Below are positions 15,424 through 22,711 of a stretch of 48,208 nucleotides of DNA, piece after piece. The stretch's first letter is position 1. The number at the start of each line of letters is the position of its first letter. The DNA lies in the NCBI GenBank assembly GCA_028874365.1, contig JAPPJZ010000015.1, positions 1 to 48,208 of the forward strand. The letters run 5' to 3'. The DNA comes from Chloroflexota bacterium. Its GTDB lineage: Bacteria > Chloroflexota > Dehalococcoidia > Bin125. A program made the translations under genes and the position numbers. Below the pieces are notes generated by a model. It was not told the origin of the DNA. It saw nothing but the letters and a program-made list of their open reading frames with translations, and did no database searches.

Positions 15424-16553
15424 AGCGACTTCTCGTAGATCCGGTAGACCTTGTAGACCTCCGCGTCGGTGCGTCGCAGGGCGTGGTTGAGCAGATGGTT
15501 GTCCTCCAGGACCCAACCCAGCTCGGCCCACTTGTAGCCGCGGGCCGCGCCTCGCACGTGAACTTCGGCGGTCAGCATCATCCCGAGCTGCGCGAACTCC
15601 CGGGTTCGCCACTTCTGCCGTACTCCGAGCAGCATCACGCGGCCACTCTCCGGTCCGCGCCGCAACCGCCAGAGCACCTTGGCCCAGCCAAAGGGGAAGA
15701 GCCGTCCGTCGATGTCGCGGGCGCACTCATTCAGGTTGGGGATCGAGATCACCATCGCCGCCGGATCGCCATCGATCTCCACAAACGCGGTCAGCTCTGG
15801 ATCGGCGAACTGGATCAGGTCGGCGGCCAGGCGGTCCGCTTCATCCGGCGTGATCGGGACGGAGCCCCAGTTTTCGACCCACGCCTCGTTGAAGATCTCC
15901 GCCGCGATGCGCACGTCACGGCGGAGGTTGCGCTTGGAGAACGGTCGCACCGTCACTCGCGGATGCTCGTGGATGCGCTGCCACGCGCGCTCGCGCCGGT
16001 CACCCAGTGCGGCGTCCACGGGATAGTGATAGGCCCAGAGGTCCTTGGCCTTCGCGTACCCGTTCGCTTCGATCAAGGCCGGGAACCAGCGCCGTCCATG
16101 AGGCATGGCGACCATCGGCGGCGAATCAAATCCTTCGACCAGGCAGCCCGACTCGTCGTTGATCGTGAAGCTGAACGGCCCGCGCGAGAACTCGGCCCCG
16201 CGCGAGCGCAGCCAGGATTCGGCCGCTTCGAAGAGCGCAGTCGCTGCTTCGCCGTCGTCAATGCAGTCGAAGTGGCCGAAGAACCCGGCGGACTCGTCCC
16301 ACTTCTCGTTGTGCAGCGGATTGATTTGTGCCGAGATGCGGCCGATGTCGCGACCATTGCGTTCGGCGATGAAGAGCTGCGCCTCGCCGTAGCGCAGGAA
16401 CGGAGTCTTCTCCGGATCGAGCCGCTCCACCTGCGCACGACGCAGCATCGGGATCCATGTCGGATCGCCGTCGTAGACGGTCCAGAGGACATCGATGAAG
16501 GGTGCGGCCTGACGCCCGAATCCGATTGCTCGGACTCGGACGTCGGATGTCAT
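15420..16553 (-). CDS. GNAT-like N-acetyltransferase family protein
   Basis: 377 residues. The N-terminal half begins with an FIDVLWTVYDGDPTWIP segment and contains GRISAQINPLHN, as in a large family of GNAT-fold proteins that is sometimes mis-named dATP pyrophosphohydrolase. The C-terminal half has a second GNAT-like core, around AMVISIPNLNE and the final GYKWAELGWVLEDN, LLNHALRR and EVYKVYRIYE. Probably cytoplasmic; acceptor substrate unknown. It starts 36 bases after the RNA-binding protein gene on the same strand and could be in an operon with it. No clear ribosome site before the ATG at 16553. Its stop overlaps that of rpe. Confidence 0.75.
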   Translation of the reverse strand: MTSDVRVRAIGFGRQAAPFIDVLWTVYDGDPTWIPMLRRAQVERLDPEKTPFLRYGEAQLFIAERNGRDIGRISAQINPLHNEKWDESAGFFGHFDCIDDGEAATALFEAAESWLRSRGAEFSRGPFSFTINDESGCLVEGFDSPPMVAMPHGRRWFPALIEANGYAKAKDLWAYHYPVDAALGDRRERAWQRIHEHPRVTVRPFSKRNLRRDVRIAAEIFNEAWVENWGSVPITPDEADRLAADLIQFADPELTAFVEIDGDPAAMVISIPNLNECARDIDGRLFPFGWAKVLWRLRRGPESGRVMLLGVRQKWRTREFAQLGMMLTAEVHVRGAARGYKWAELGWVLEDNHLLNHALRRTDAEVYKVYRIYEKSL

Positions 16554-16589
16554 GGCATTGGTTCGGGCGAAGCCTGGTCGATGCCGACG

Positions 16590-17048
16590 CTACCAGCGGC
16601 GCCCACGGTCGGCGTAGCTGTCGCGCGAGCCGCGGTCGTCGTAGCGAGGCTCACGGTAGCCGCCGCCACCGCCGCCGCCGCGGTTCTCGCGGTAGCCGCC
16701 ATCGCGGTACCCACCGTCGCGCTGCCCACCTTCCCGGTAGCCGCCGCGCTCCTCTCGGTACCCGCCGCCGCCACCGCCGCGGTAGCCGCCACCACCACCG
16801 CCGCCACCGCCGCGTGGCCGTGCTTCGTTGACGCGCAGTTGGCGACCGTCGAGGTCGTAGCCGTCGAGCGCAGTGATCGCGTTACGCGCTTCCTCGTCGG
16901 CCATATCGACGAAGCCGAATCCTCGGGATCGACCGCTGTCTCGATCGACAGGGATGACGCAATCCTGGACATCGCCATGCTCGGCGAACAGGTCGCGTAG
17001 TTCTTCGGTGTTGGTTCGGAAGGGCAGGTTTCCAACGTAGATTCGCAT
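16590..17048 (-). CDS. RRM-type glycine-rich RNA-binding protein
   Basis: 152 residues. Residues 1-77 form one RNA-recognition motif with RNP2 IYVGNL (3-8) and RNP1 RGFGFVDM (42-49), giving the aromatic RNA-contact positions. Residues 80-132 are glycine runs mixed with YRE/YRD repeats, then a basic DRGSRDSYADRGRRW tail. This is the architecture of bacterial cold-inducible Rbp proteins, thought to act as RNA chaperones; the role here is inference. A GAGGAAT ribosome site precedes the ATG. A 145-base leader, with a 7-bp hairpin, separates it from rpmB upstream on the same strand. Confidence 0.93.
   Translation of the reverse strand: MRIYVGNLPFRTNTEELRDLFAEHGDVQDCVIPVDRDSGRSRGFGFVDMADEEARNAITALDGYDLDGRQLRVNEARPRGGGGGGGGGYRGGGGGGYREERGGYREGGQRDGGYRDGGYRENRGGGGGGGYREPRYDDRGSRDSYADRGRRW
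16653..16811 (-). repeat. Coding low-complexity repeat: glycine runs with YRE/YRD units
   Basis: Within the RNA-binding protein, residues 80-132 consist of runs of 6-9 glycines broken by YR, YREERGG, GGYRDGG and similar units. The DNA is a GGC/GGT-type trinucleotide-biased tract. It is prone to length change by slippage and probably gives a flexible, disordered RNA-binding tail. Confidence 0.85.
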
Positions 17049-17111
17049 ATTCCTCGGTCTCGGTGTGGCGGCGCAGGCGCGCCGGCTTCGGGCTCGTACA
17101 GGTGGTCAGGT

Positions 17112-17128
17112 GCGGACGCTTCGTCCGC
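17112..17128 (-). other. Perfect 7-bp hairpin between rpmB and the RNA-binding protein gene
   Basis: GCGGACG and CGTCCGC pair perfectly around a 3-base loop in the 145-base gap between rpmB and the RRM gene. No run of T follows on the minus strand, so it is a poor intrinsic terminator. It may be a leader structure of the RRM mRNA, a processing site or a weak attenuator. Confidence 0.4.
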
Positions 17129-17193
17129 GGCTCTGGCTCTCAGGGCTTGGGTAATCCGATCCGGCTCAGACTTGCTCGGTCATGGTCGATGAG

Positions 17194-17409
17194 TCAGGCG
17201 GCGAGCCGCTTCATCATCGTACGTAGGCATGCGGTGCAAACGTTAAGACGTTGCGTTTTACCGTCAACGGTTACTTTGTGTCGGTGAATATTCGGCTTGA
17301 ACGTACGAGATGTGCGCGGGGCCTTGCGCTTCCAGCGACCAGAGTGCTTGTGGCGAATGTTGCGGCCAAACGTGGTCCGCTTGTCACAGAGGTCACACTT
17401 GCCGGCCAT
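17194..17409 (-). CDS. rpmB: 50S ribosomal protein L28, zinc-ribbon form
   Basis: 71 residues from ATG 17409, supported by AAGGA seven bases upstream; a TTG just before it would add one Met. Two CxxC pairs (CDLC near the start and CTAC near the end) mark the zinc-binding form of L28. RTFKPNIHRHKVTV and the basic KHSGRWKRKAPR segment are family typical. Structural protein of the large ribosomal subunit. It faces fakA across a 139-base divergent gap holding a good extended -10 box, and precedes the RRM gene. Confidence 0.96.
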   Translation of the reverse strand: MAGKCDLCDKRTTFGRNIRHKHSGRWKRKAPRTSRTFKPNIHRHKVTVDGKTQRLNVCTACLRTMMKRLAA

Positions 17410-17474
17410 CAACCCGTCCTTAATCCATCCTCGACGCAGCCATCAACTTCAACAGTCGCCGGCGCGTGGCAGGT

Positions 17475-17483
17475 ATCATATCA
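17475..17483 (-). promoter_or_regulatory. Extended -10 promoter for rpmB (TGATATGAT)
   Basis: On the minus strand TG, one base, then TATGAT gives a textbook extended -10 with five of six consensus bases. It predicts a start near 17467 and a leader of about 57 bases before the rpmB ATG. The -35 position is unconvincing, as is usual for extended -10 promoters. The same bases read TATCAT on the plus strand, so a weak divergent promoter for fakA could overlap. Confidence 0.5.
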
Positions 17484-17548
17484 GCACCTCGGCCCGGTTC
17501 CGCGCCGTGCCGTGGGCTCACGTTGGCACTCTATACGGGAGGCTACAC

Positions 17549-19165
17549 ATGGTCGAACCAGGCGCCTCTGACGTCGGAATCACCGGCCTCAGCGGGCCCG
17601 ATGTTCGACGCATGATCCGGGGTGCGGCCGGCTGGGTTGCCCTGCACCGCGAGGCGCTCAATCTGATCAATGTCTTTCCCGTCCCTGACGGTGACACCGG
17701 CGCCAACCTGGGTCGGACCCTGGCGGCCGCCAGCGAGGCGCTGGATGAGATCTCTGAAGATGCGTCGGCGCGCGAGATCGCGTCGCGGGCCGCCTCGGCC
17801 GCGCTGCTCGGCGGCCGGGGCAGTTCAGGTGTGATCGGTGCCCAATGGCTGCGCGGTTTCGCCGCCGGACTGTCCGAAGACGGTGACGCATCGCTCAGCG
17901 CCGCCTTCGCCGGTGCAGCCGAGGCCGCGCGCAACGCCGTCGCTGAACCCCGCGACGGCACCATGATCTCGGTCGCGGCCGATACGGCGTCGGCGGTTGA
18001 ATCCTCAGCTGGAAGTCCACTGACGCAAATGCAGTGCGCCGTCGAGGCGGCGTACGAGTCGGTCGAGTACACGCCGGAACAGAATCCGGTGCTCAAGGAC
18101 GCTGGAGTCGTCGACGCCGGGGCGCGTGGGCTCGAGTTCATGTTGCGCGGTATGGCCGGCGCGCTGGCCGGCGAGGCGATTCCCGATGTGCCGGCCGAGC
18201 TCGGCGCAATCGATCCCGGTTGGCTCGCGCGTCGGCTCGACGACGACGGCGAGTTTGACGGCTTCTGCACCGAGTTGGTCGTGGCCAACGTCGATGACAT
18301 CGACGGCCTGCGCGAAGTGCTGTCTGGAGACGACGAGACCGTGATGCTCGCCCCCGACGGCGAGGACCTGCGCATCCACCTGCACACGACCGAACCCGCC
18401 GACGCCTACGCCGCCGCTGATGACGCAGGACGAATTCGCGTCTTCCGCGCTGTTGACATGCGTATGCAGGCGGCTCGCACTCACGAGTCGGAGTCGGGCG
18501 CAGCCGTCGTCGCCGTTGCTCAGGGCAGTGGGTTTGTCCGCGTGTTCACTGAACTGGGGGCGGCAGCGATCGTTTCCGGAGGCGCGGCCGACAATCCCTC
18601 CGTCGAGATGCTGTTCTCGGCGGCCGAGTCAGTCAAGGGCGACGACGTCATCATCCTGCCTAACAACCACAACGTCACGCCGGCCGCCGAACGAGCCGGG
18701 GAACTCGCTGCCGAGGCCGATGAGCCGCAAACGATTCACGTGATCCACAACGACAGCCAGGCCGAGGGCGTCGCAGCGCTGGCCGCAATCATCGGTGGTG
18801 TGCCGGCCGAGGATGTCGTTGCCGAGATGCAGGAAGCGCTCGAGTCGGTTCGGATTGGTCGCGTCACGCACGCCGCGCGCACGCTTGAGGGCGACATACC
18901 CATCAGCGAGGGACAGCCCTTCGCGATGCTCGATGGTGAGATCGTCGACGCGGGCGAATCGATCGACCAGGTCGCATTGTCGCTTGCCGGCTCAATGGCC
19001 GAGTCACTTGCGGGCGCGTCTCTGTTCACGGCGTACGTTGGCGAGGATGTTTCCGAAGAGGAAGCCGATGCGTTGGCGCAATCGATCGAGGATTCGACGG
19101 GCATCGAGGTCGACCTGATCGAGGGCGGCCAGCCCCACTATCCCTGGCTCCTGGCGCTCGAATAG
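17549..19165 (+). CDS. fakA: FakA/YloV-type fatty acid kinase (DAK2-domain protein)
   Basis: 538 residues from ATG 17549, preceded by GGGAGG at about 17538-17542. The N-terminal DhaL-like ATP domain (about 1-205) has NVFPVPDGDTGANL (41-54) with Mg-binding Asp residues and GGRGSSGVIGAQ. A middle domain follows (about 230-330), and the C-terminal EDD-type domain ends at 538. In characterised systems FakA phosphorylates a fatty acid presented by a DegV-family FakB protein, feeding exogenous fatty acids into phospholipids. A degV gene follows 51 bases downstream, which supports this role. Longer upstream reading in the same frame has no start with a ribosome site. Confidence 0.92.
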   Translation: MVEPGASDVGITGLSGPDVRRMIRGAAGWVALHREALNLINVFPVPDGDTGANLGRTLAAASEALDEISEDASAREIASRAASAALLGGRGSSGVIGAQWLRGFAAGLSEDGDASLSAAFAGAAEAARNAVAEPRDGTMISVAADTASAVESSAGSPLTQMQCAVEAAYESVEYTPEQNPVLKDAGVVDAGARGLEFMLRGMAGALAGEAIPDVPAELGAIDPGWLARRLDDDGEFDGFCTELVVANVDDIDGLREVLSGDDETVMLAPDGEDLRIHLHTTEPADAYAAADDAGRIRVFRAVDMRMQAARTHESESGAAVVAVAQGSGFVRVFTELGAAAIVSGGAADNPSVEMLFSAAESVKGDDVIILPNNHNVTPAAERAGELAAEADEPQTIHVIHNDSQAEGVAALAAIIGGVPAEDVVAEMQEALESVRIGRVTHAARTLEGDIPISEGQPFAMLDGEIVDAGESIDQVALSLAGSMAESLAGASLFTAYVGEDVSEEEADALAQSIEDSTGIEVDLIEGGQPHYPWLLALE

Positions 19166-19180
19166 CGCCATGAAACCGAC

Positions 19181-19209
19181 TGGACTCGCGTCTGCACAGC
19201 AACTAGGAT
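19181..19209 (+). promoter_or_regulatory. Candidate promoter for degV (TGGACT - 17 - TAGGAT)
   Basis: TGGACT (19181-19186) and TAGGAT (19204-19209) are separated by 17 bases, and the -10-like box ends 7 bases before the degV ATG. Transcription would start at or beside the ATG. The AGGA inside the box could instead act as a weak ribosome site in a read-through transcript from fakA, so the call is tentative. Confidence 0.4.
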
Positions 19210-19216
19210 AGAACAT

Positions 19217-20065
19217 ATGTCCATTGCCATAGTTACCGACTCTGCCTCCGATCTGGAACAGGGCGAGATCGAAGGAATCGCCGTCGTCCCGCTGCACCTG
19301 CACTTCGGCGACGAGGTTTTCAAGGACGGCGTCACTCTGACCAAACCGGAGTTCTGGACGCGGCTCGATCGTGTTGTCGAGGAGGGCGGCGTGCTGCCCA
19401 CGACCTCCCAGCCGTCCCCCGGCGCATTTCGCGACATCTACCAGCGGTTGATCGACGATGGGGCCGAAGGCGTGATCTCGATCCATATCAGTGGCAAGCT
19501 TTCGGGCACGCTCAACTCGGCCCGCCAAGGTGCGTCACTGCTGGACGATCCGCCGCCCTTCGAGTTTGTCGATACGGAATCCGCCTCGATGTCTGTCGCG
19601 TGGGCCGCGCAGGCGGCGCTCGATGCTATCAACCAGGATGAGAGCATCGAGCAGGCCGCCGACGCCGCACGGGCAAGCGCCGCTCGTTCACGAGCTGTGC
19701 TGTTCGTCGAGACGCTTGACTACCTCCAGCGCGGCGGCCGGATCGGACGCGCGCGGCATCTCGCCGGGCGCCTGTTGCGAATGCGCCCGCTGCTGGAAGT
19801 GATCGACGGCGAGATCGTCGATATCGAGAAACCTCGCACCCGCAAGAAGGCGCTCGACCGGCTCTACGCGCAGATCATGTCAGAGGGCCCGCCCGAGCGC
19901 GCCGCGATCATGCACGGCGGCGCCGAATCTGATGCCCATGCCCTCGCCGAACGCGTCTCCGCTGCCTGTGACGGCATGTCTGTGCCCGTCGTCCTCTCGG
20001 CGCCCGTGATCGGGGCGCACGTCGGGCCGGGAACCGTCGGAGCGTCGGTCCTGCGACGAGCCTGA
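19217..20065 (+). CDS. DegV family fatty-acid-binding protein (FakB-like)
   Basis: 282 residues, normal DegV length. Conserved lipid-carboxylate contacts are visible: IVTDSASDL (5-13), TTSQPSPGAF, ISIHISGKLSGT and DTESASMS. The second domain contains ETLDYLQRGGRIGRA, and LLRMRPLLEV matches family segments near the acyl pocket. Such proteins carry a fatty acid for phosphorylation by FakA. The gene lies directly after fakA. recG begins inside its stop codon (TGATG), so the downstream helicase is translationally coupled. Confidence 0.92.
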   Translation: MSIAIVTDSASDLEQGEIEGIAVVPLHLHFGDEVFKDGVTLTKPEFWTRLDRVVEEGGVLPTTSQPSPGAFRDIYQRLIDDGAEGVISIHISGKLSGTLNSARQGASLLDDPPPFEFVDTESASMSVAWAAQAALDAINQDESIEQAADAARASAARSRAVLFVETLDYLQRGGRIGRARHLAGRLLRMRPLLEVIDGEIVDIEKPRTRKKALDRLYAQIMSEGPPERAAIMHGGAESDAHALAERVSAACDGMSVPVVLSAPVIGAHVGPGTVGASVLRRA

Positions 20066-22620
20066 TGACCACCAGACGCCGGCCCACGCAAACCCTCCAG
20101 CTGATGCTGGAGCGTGAGGCCAAGCTCGGATTCCAGGATCGGGCTGTCGTCGGTGGCCTTGACGGGTTCCTCCGCAACGTCCTCAGGGAGGGCGAGCAGG
20201 CCCAGTTCTTCAAGCGCATCGTCGCCGCGTTGCCGCAGGAAGGCTATGCGGCGCTGAGCATCGACGAGCGCCAGCGCTGGACCGCCGATGTCCGCGCCGC
20301 CCTGCGCCCCGGCGCCTCACCGGGGACGTTCAACCGCTCGGACACGTCTGGAACAACTGCGAAAAGCGCCGATCAATCAGGGAACAATCTGGATCAATCC
20401 GGACGAAATCTGGACAAATCTGGACAAACCCGGACACCAAAACGAACGAAATCCAGCCGTAGACGGCCCGTTGCTGCGTTCGACGACGAAAATCCGCTCG
20501 CCCGCGACGTTTCGGTTCTCGGCCGCATCCCGCCGATCTCTCGCAAGGCCATGACCACGATCGGGCTGAACACGGTCTACGACCTGCTGTGGCACTTGCC
20601 GCGCCGGTACGAGGACTGGCGCAATGTGCGCACGATCTCCGATGCGCTGGAGGGGATCGAACTGACGATCGTCGGCGAGATCGCCAGCATCGGCGTCAAG
20701 TATCTGCGAGGCGGTCGAACGGCAACAGAGGCGGTGGTGCGCGACGGCTCAGGCAGCCTGCGGATCTGGTGGTGGCAACAGCCCTACCTGGCGCGCTCGC
20801 TCAAGCCTGGGATGCGCGTCGGACTGTCCGGCAAGATCGAGATTCGCGGGCGGCAACTGCAGATGGTCTCACCGGAATGGGAACGGCTCGACGACCCCAA
20901 CGACGACACCGTCCACGTCGGCAGGTTGTCGCCGGTCTACCCGAGAACCAAGGGTCTCCCAAACCGCACGATTCGCCGTCTCGCCCACGCCGCAGTGCGC
21001 GACTATCTACCGCTGCTGGCCGAGTCACTGCCACCTCGGGTCGTCGCCGAGGAGCGATTCCCCCCGGAGGCAGAGGCCCTATCGACGATCCACTTCCCCG
21101 AGCGGCTCGAGGATGTGGACCAGGCGAAGGAACGGATCGCCTTCCAGGAACTGCTCTCGATCCAGCTCGCGGTACTCGGTCGCAAACGTGAAGCGCGACA
21201 ACGGGCGGATGCGCCACCGATTCCAATGCCCGGAGACTTCCTCGACCGCTTCATCGGCGCGTTGCCGTTCCAGCTCACCGGCGCGCAACAGCGCGTCCTG
21301 ACAGAAATCCGCAACGACATGTTCCGGCGCGAGCCGATGGCGCGGCTGTTGCAGGGGGACGTCGGATCGGGCAAGACGGTGGTGGCCGCGGCCGCGATGC
21401 TCGCCGCCGTGCGCGCCGGACATCAAACCGTACTGATGGCGCCGACCGAGGTGCTCGCGTCGCAGCACTACGAGACGTTCCAGCGGCTGTTCGCCGGCAA
21501 GGAACTCTCGGGAGACGATCAGCTCTGGCACAACTTCAGCCTGGCGCCGGCGCTCGGACGGCCGGTGCGCATGGCGCTGCTGACCGGCAGCATGCGCTCG
21601 GCCCGCAAGCGGCAGATTCACCAGGAAATGGAATCGGGGATGCTCGACCTCGTGGTCGGGACGCACGCGCTGATCCAGGAGAGCGCCAACTTCAAGGACA
21701 TAGGCCTCGCGGTCGTCGACGAACAGCACCGTTTCGGCGTCCTGCAACGAGACGCGCTGCGCAGCAAGGGTCGCAGCCCGCATCTACTGGTCATGTCGGC
21801 GACGCCGATCCCGCGCACGTTGGCGTTGACCGTTTACGGAGAGCTCGACTCATCGGTGATCGACGAGCTGCCGCCGGGGCGCCAACGCGTGCGAACACAG
21901 ATTGTCGAGCCATCGCAGCGCGAGGAGATCGTCTACTCGCGGATCCGCGAAGAAGCACGCAAGGGTCGGCAGGCGTTCGTCATCTGTCCGCTGGTGGAGG
22001 AGTCGGACAAGCTGGAATCGGAAGCCGCAACCGAGCAGTTCGACTTCCTGCGTTCGGGGCCGCTGCGGGCGCTGGCCTCGAGGATTCGGCTGCTGCATGG
22101 ACGGATGTCATCGGAAGAGAAGCAGGCGGCGATGAGCGACCTCGTCAAGGGCGAGGCCGATGTGCTGGTCTCGACGATCGTGGTTGAGGTTGGCGTCGAT
22201 CTGCCGCGGGCGACAGTGATGGCGATCGAGGGAGCGGAGCGATTTGGGTTGGCGCAACTGCACCAACTCCGCGGTCGCGTGGGTCGCAGCGACATCGAGT
22301 CGGTCTGCTTCCTGATCTCGGACACGGACATCGCGCAGAGCCAGCGGCGGCTCGACCTGATGGTGCAAACGTCGAACGGATTCGAACTCGCCGAGGCCGA
22401 TCTCGAGATGCGCGGGCCGGGCGAGTATTTTGGCACGAGGCAGTCTGGCTTGCCCGAGCTTCGGGTGGCGAAGCTGACAGATCACCGCACGCTCGGTCTG
22501 GCCAGGAACTGGGCCAACCGGATCCTGGACGAGGATCCGAACCTGCGCGCGCCGGAGCATCGGCTACTCCGACTTCAGGCACAGAACCTGAATGTGTCGG
22601 GTGCTACCGCGGTCCACTAG
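20065..22620 (+). CDS. recG: ATP-dependent DNA helicase RecG
   Basis: Branch-migration helicase that remodels stalled forks and Holliday junctions. 851 residues. An unusual N-terminal part (1-150) includes a Ser/Asn/Asp-rich repeat at 93-123. The wedge OB-fold follows (about 200-330), then helicase domain 1 with Walker A QGDVGSGKT (430-438) and the DEQH box (552-555), then SATPIPRT. Helicase domain 2 has VVEVGVDLPRAT and QLHQLRGRVGRSD. The length exceeds the roughly 700 residues of E. coli RecG because of the N-terminal extension, as in some deep-branching bacteria. It overlaps the degV stop by one base. Confidence 0.96.
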   Translation: MTTRRRPTQTLQLMLEREAKLGFQDRAVVGGLDGFLRNVLREGEQAQFFKRIVAALPQEGYAALSIDERQRWTADVRAALRPGASPGTFNRSDTSGTTAKSADQSGNNLDQSGRNLDKSGQTRTPKRTKSSRRRPVAAFDDENPLARDVSVLGRIPPISRKAMTTIGLNTVYDLLWHLPRRYEDWRNVRTISDALEGIELTIVGEIASIGVKYLRGGRTATEAVVRDGSGSLRIWWWQQPYLARSLKPGMRVGLSGKIEIRGRQLQMVSPEWERLDDPNDDTVHVGRLSPVYPRTKGLPNRTIRRLAHAAVRDYLPLLAESLPPRVVAEERFPPEAEALSTIHFPERLEDVDQAKERIAFQELLSIQLAVLGRKREARQRADAPPIPMPGDFLDRFIGALPFQLTGAQQRVLTEIRNDMFRREPMARLLQGDVGSGKTVVAAAAMLAAVRAGHQTVLMAPTEVLASQHYETFQRLFAGKELSGDDQLWHNFSLAPALGRPVRMALLTGSMRSARKRQIHQEMESGMLDLVVGTHALIQESANFKDIGLAVVDEQHRFGVLQRDALRSKGRSPHLLVMSATPIPRTLALTVYGELDSSVIDELPPGRQRVRTQIVEPSQREEIVYSRIREEARKGRQAFVICPLVEESDKLESEAATEQFDFLRSGPLRALASRIRLLHGRMSSEEKQAAMSDLVKGEADVLVSTIVVEVGVDLPRATVMAIEGAERFGLAQLHQLRGRVGRSDIESVCFLISDTDIAQSQRRLDLMVQTSNGFELAEADLEMRGPGEYFGTRQSGLPELRVAKLTDHRTLGLARNWANRILDEDPNLRAPEHRLLRLQAQNLNVSGATAVH
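20341..20433 (+). repeat. In-frame 21-bp tandem repeat inside recG
   Basis: Three adjacent 21-base units (20371-20391, 20392-20412, 20413-20433) encode DQSGNNL, DQSGRNL and DKSGQTR. A diverged fourth unit encoding DTSGTTA lies at 20341-20361, offset by 9 bases. The stretch is richer in A and uses AAT/AAA/CAA codons unlike the GC-rich surroundings. It probably forms a disordered linker (residues 93-123) between the N-terminal extension and the RecG core. Confidence 0.85.
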
Positions 22621-22711
22621 CGGTGACATCAGCCCGATCGGCGATATCCTGCATCTTTGGCCCTCAGCGGTCTACTGTGTGAATCTGACGATTTGAGAAT
22701 GCGATAGCGAC

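Noticed and set aside
15483-17000. A 505-codon plus-strand open frame
   Set aside because: It is antisense to the GNAT-like and RRM genes; the Ala/Val-rich end is the reverse of the glycine repeats.
20341-20433. The 21-bp repeats as a CRISPR array
   Set aside because: Units abut without spacers, are in frame with recG, and no cas gene is present.
22621-22711. A T-box or other riboswitch before argS
   Set aside because: The 91-base gap is too short and has no specifier stem, T-box sequence or terminator/antiterminator pair.
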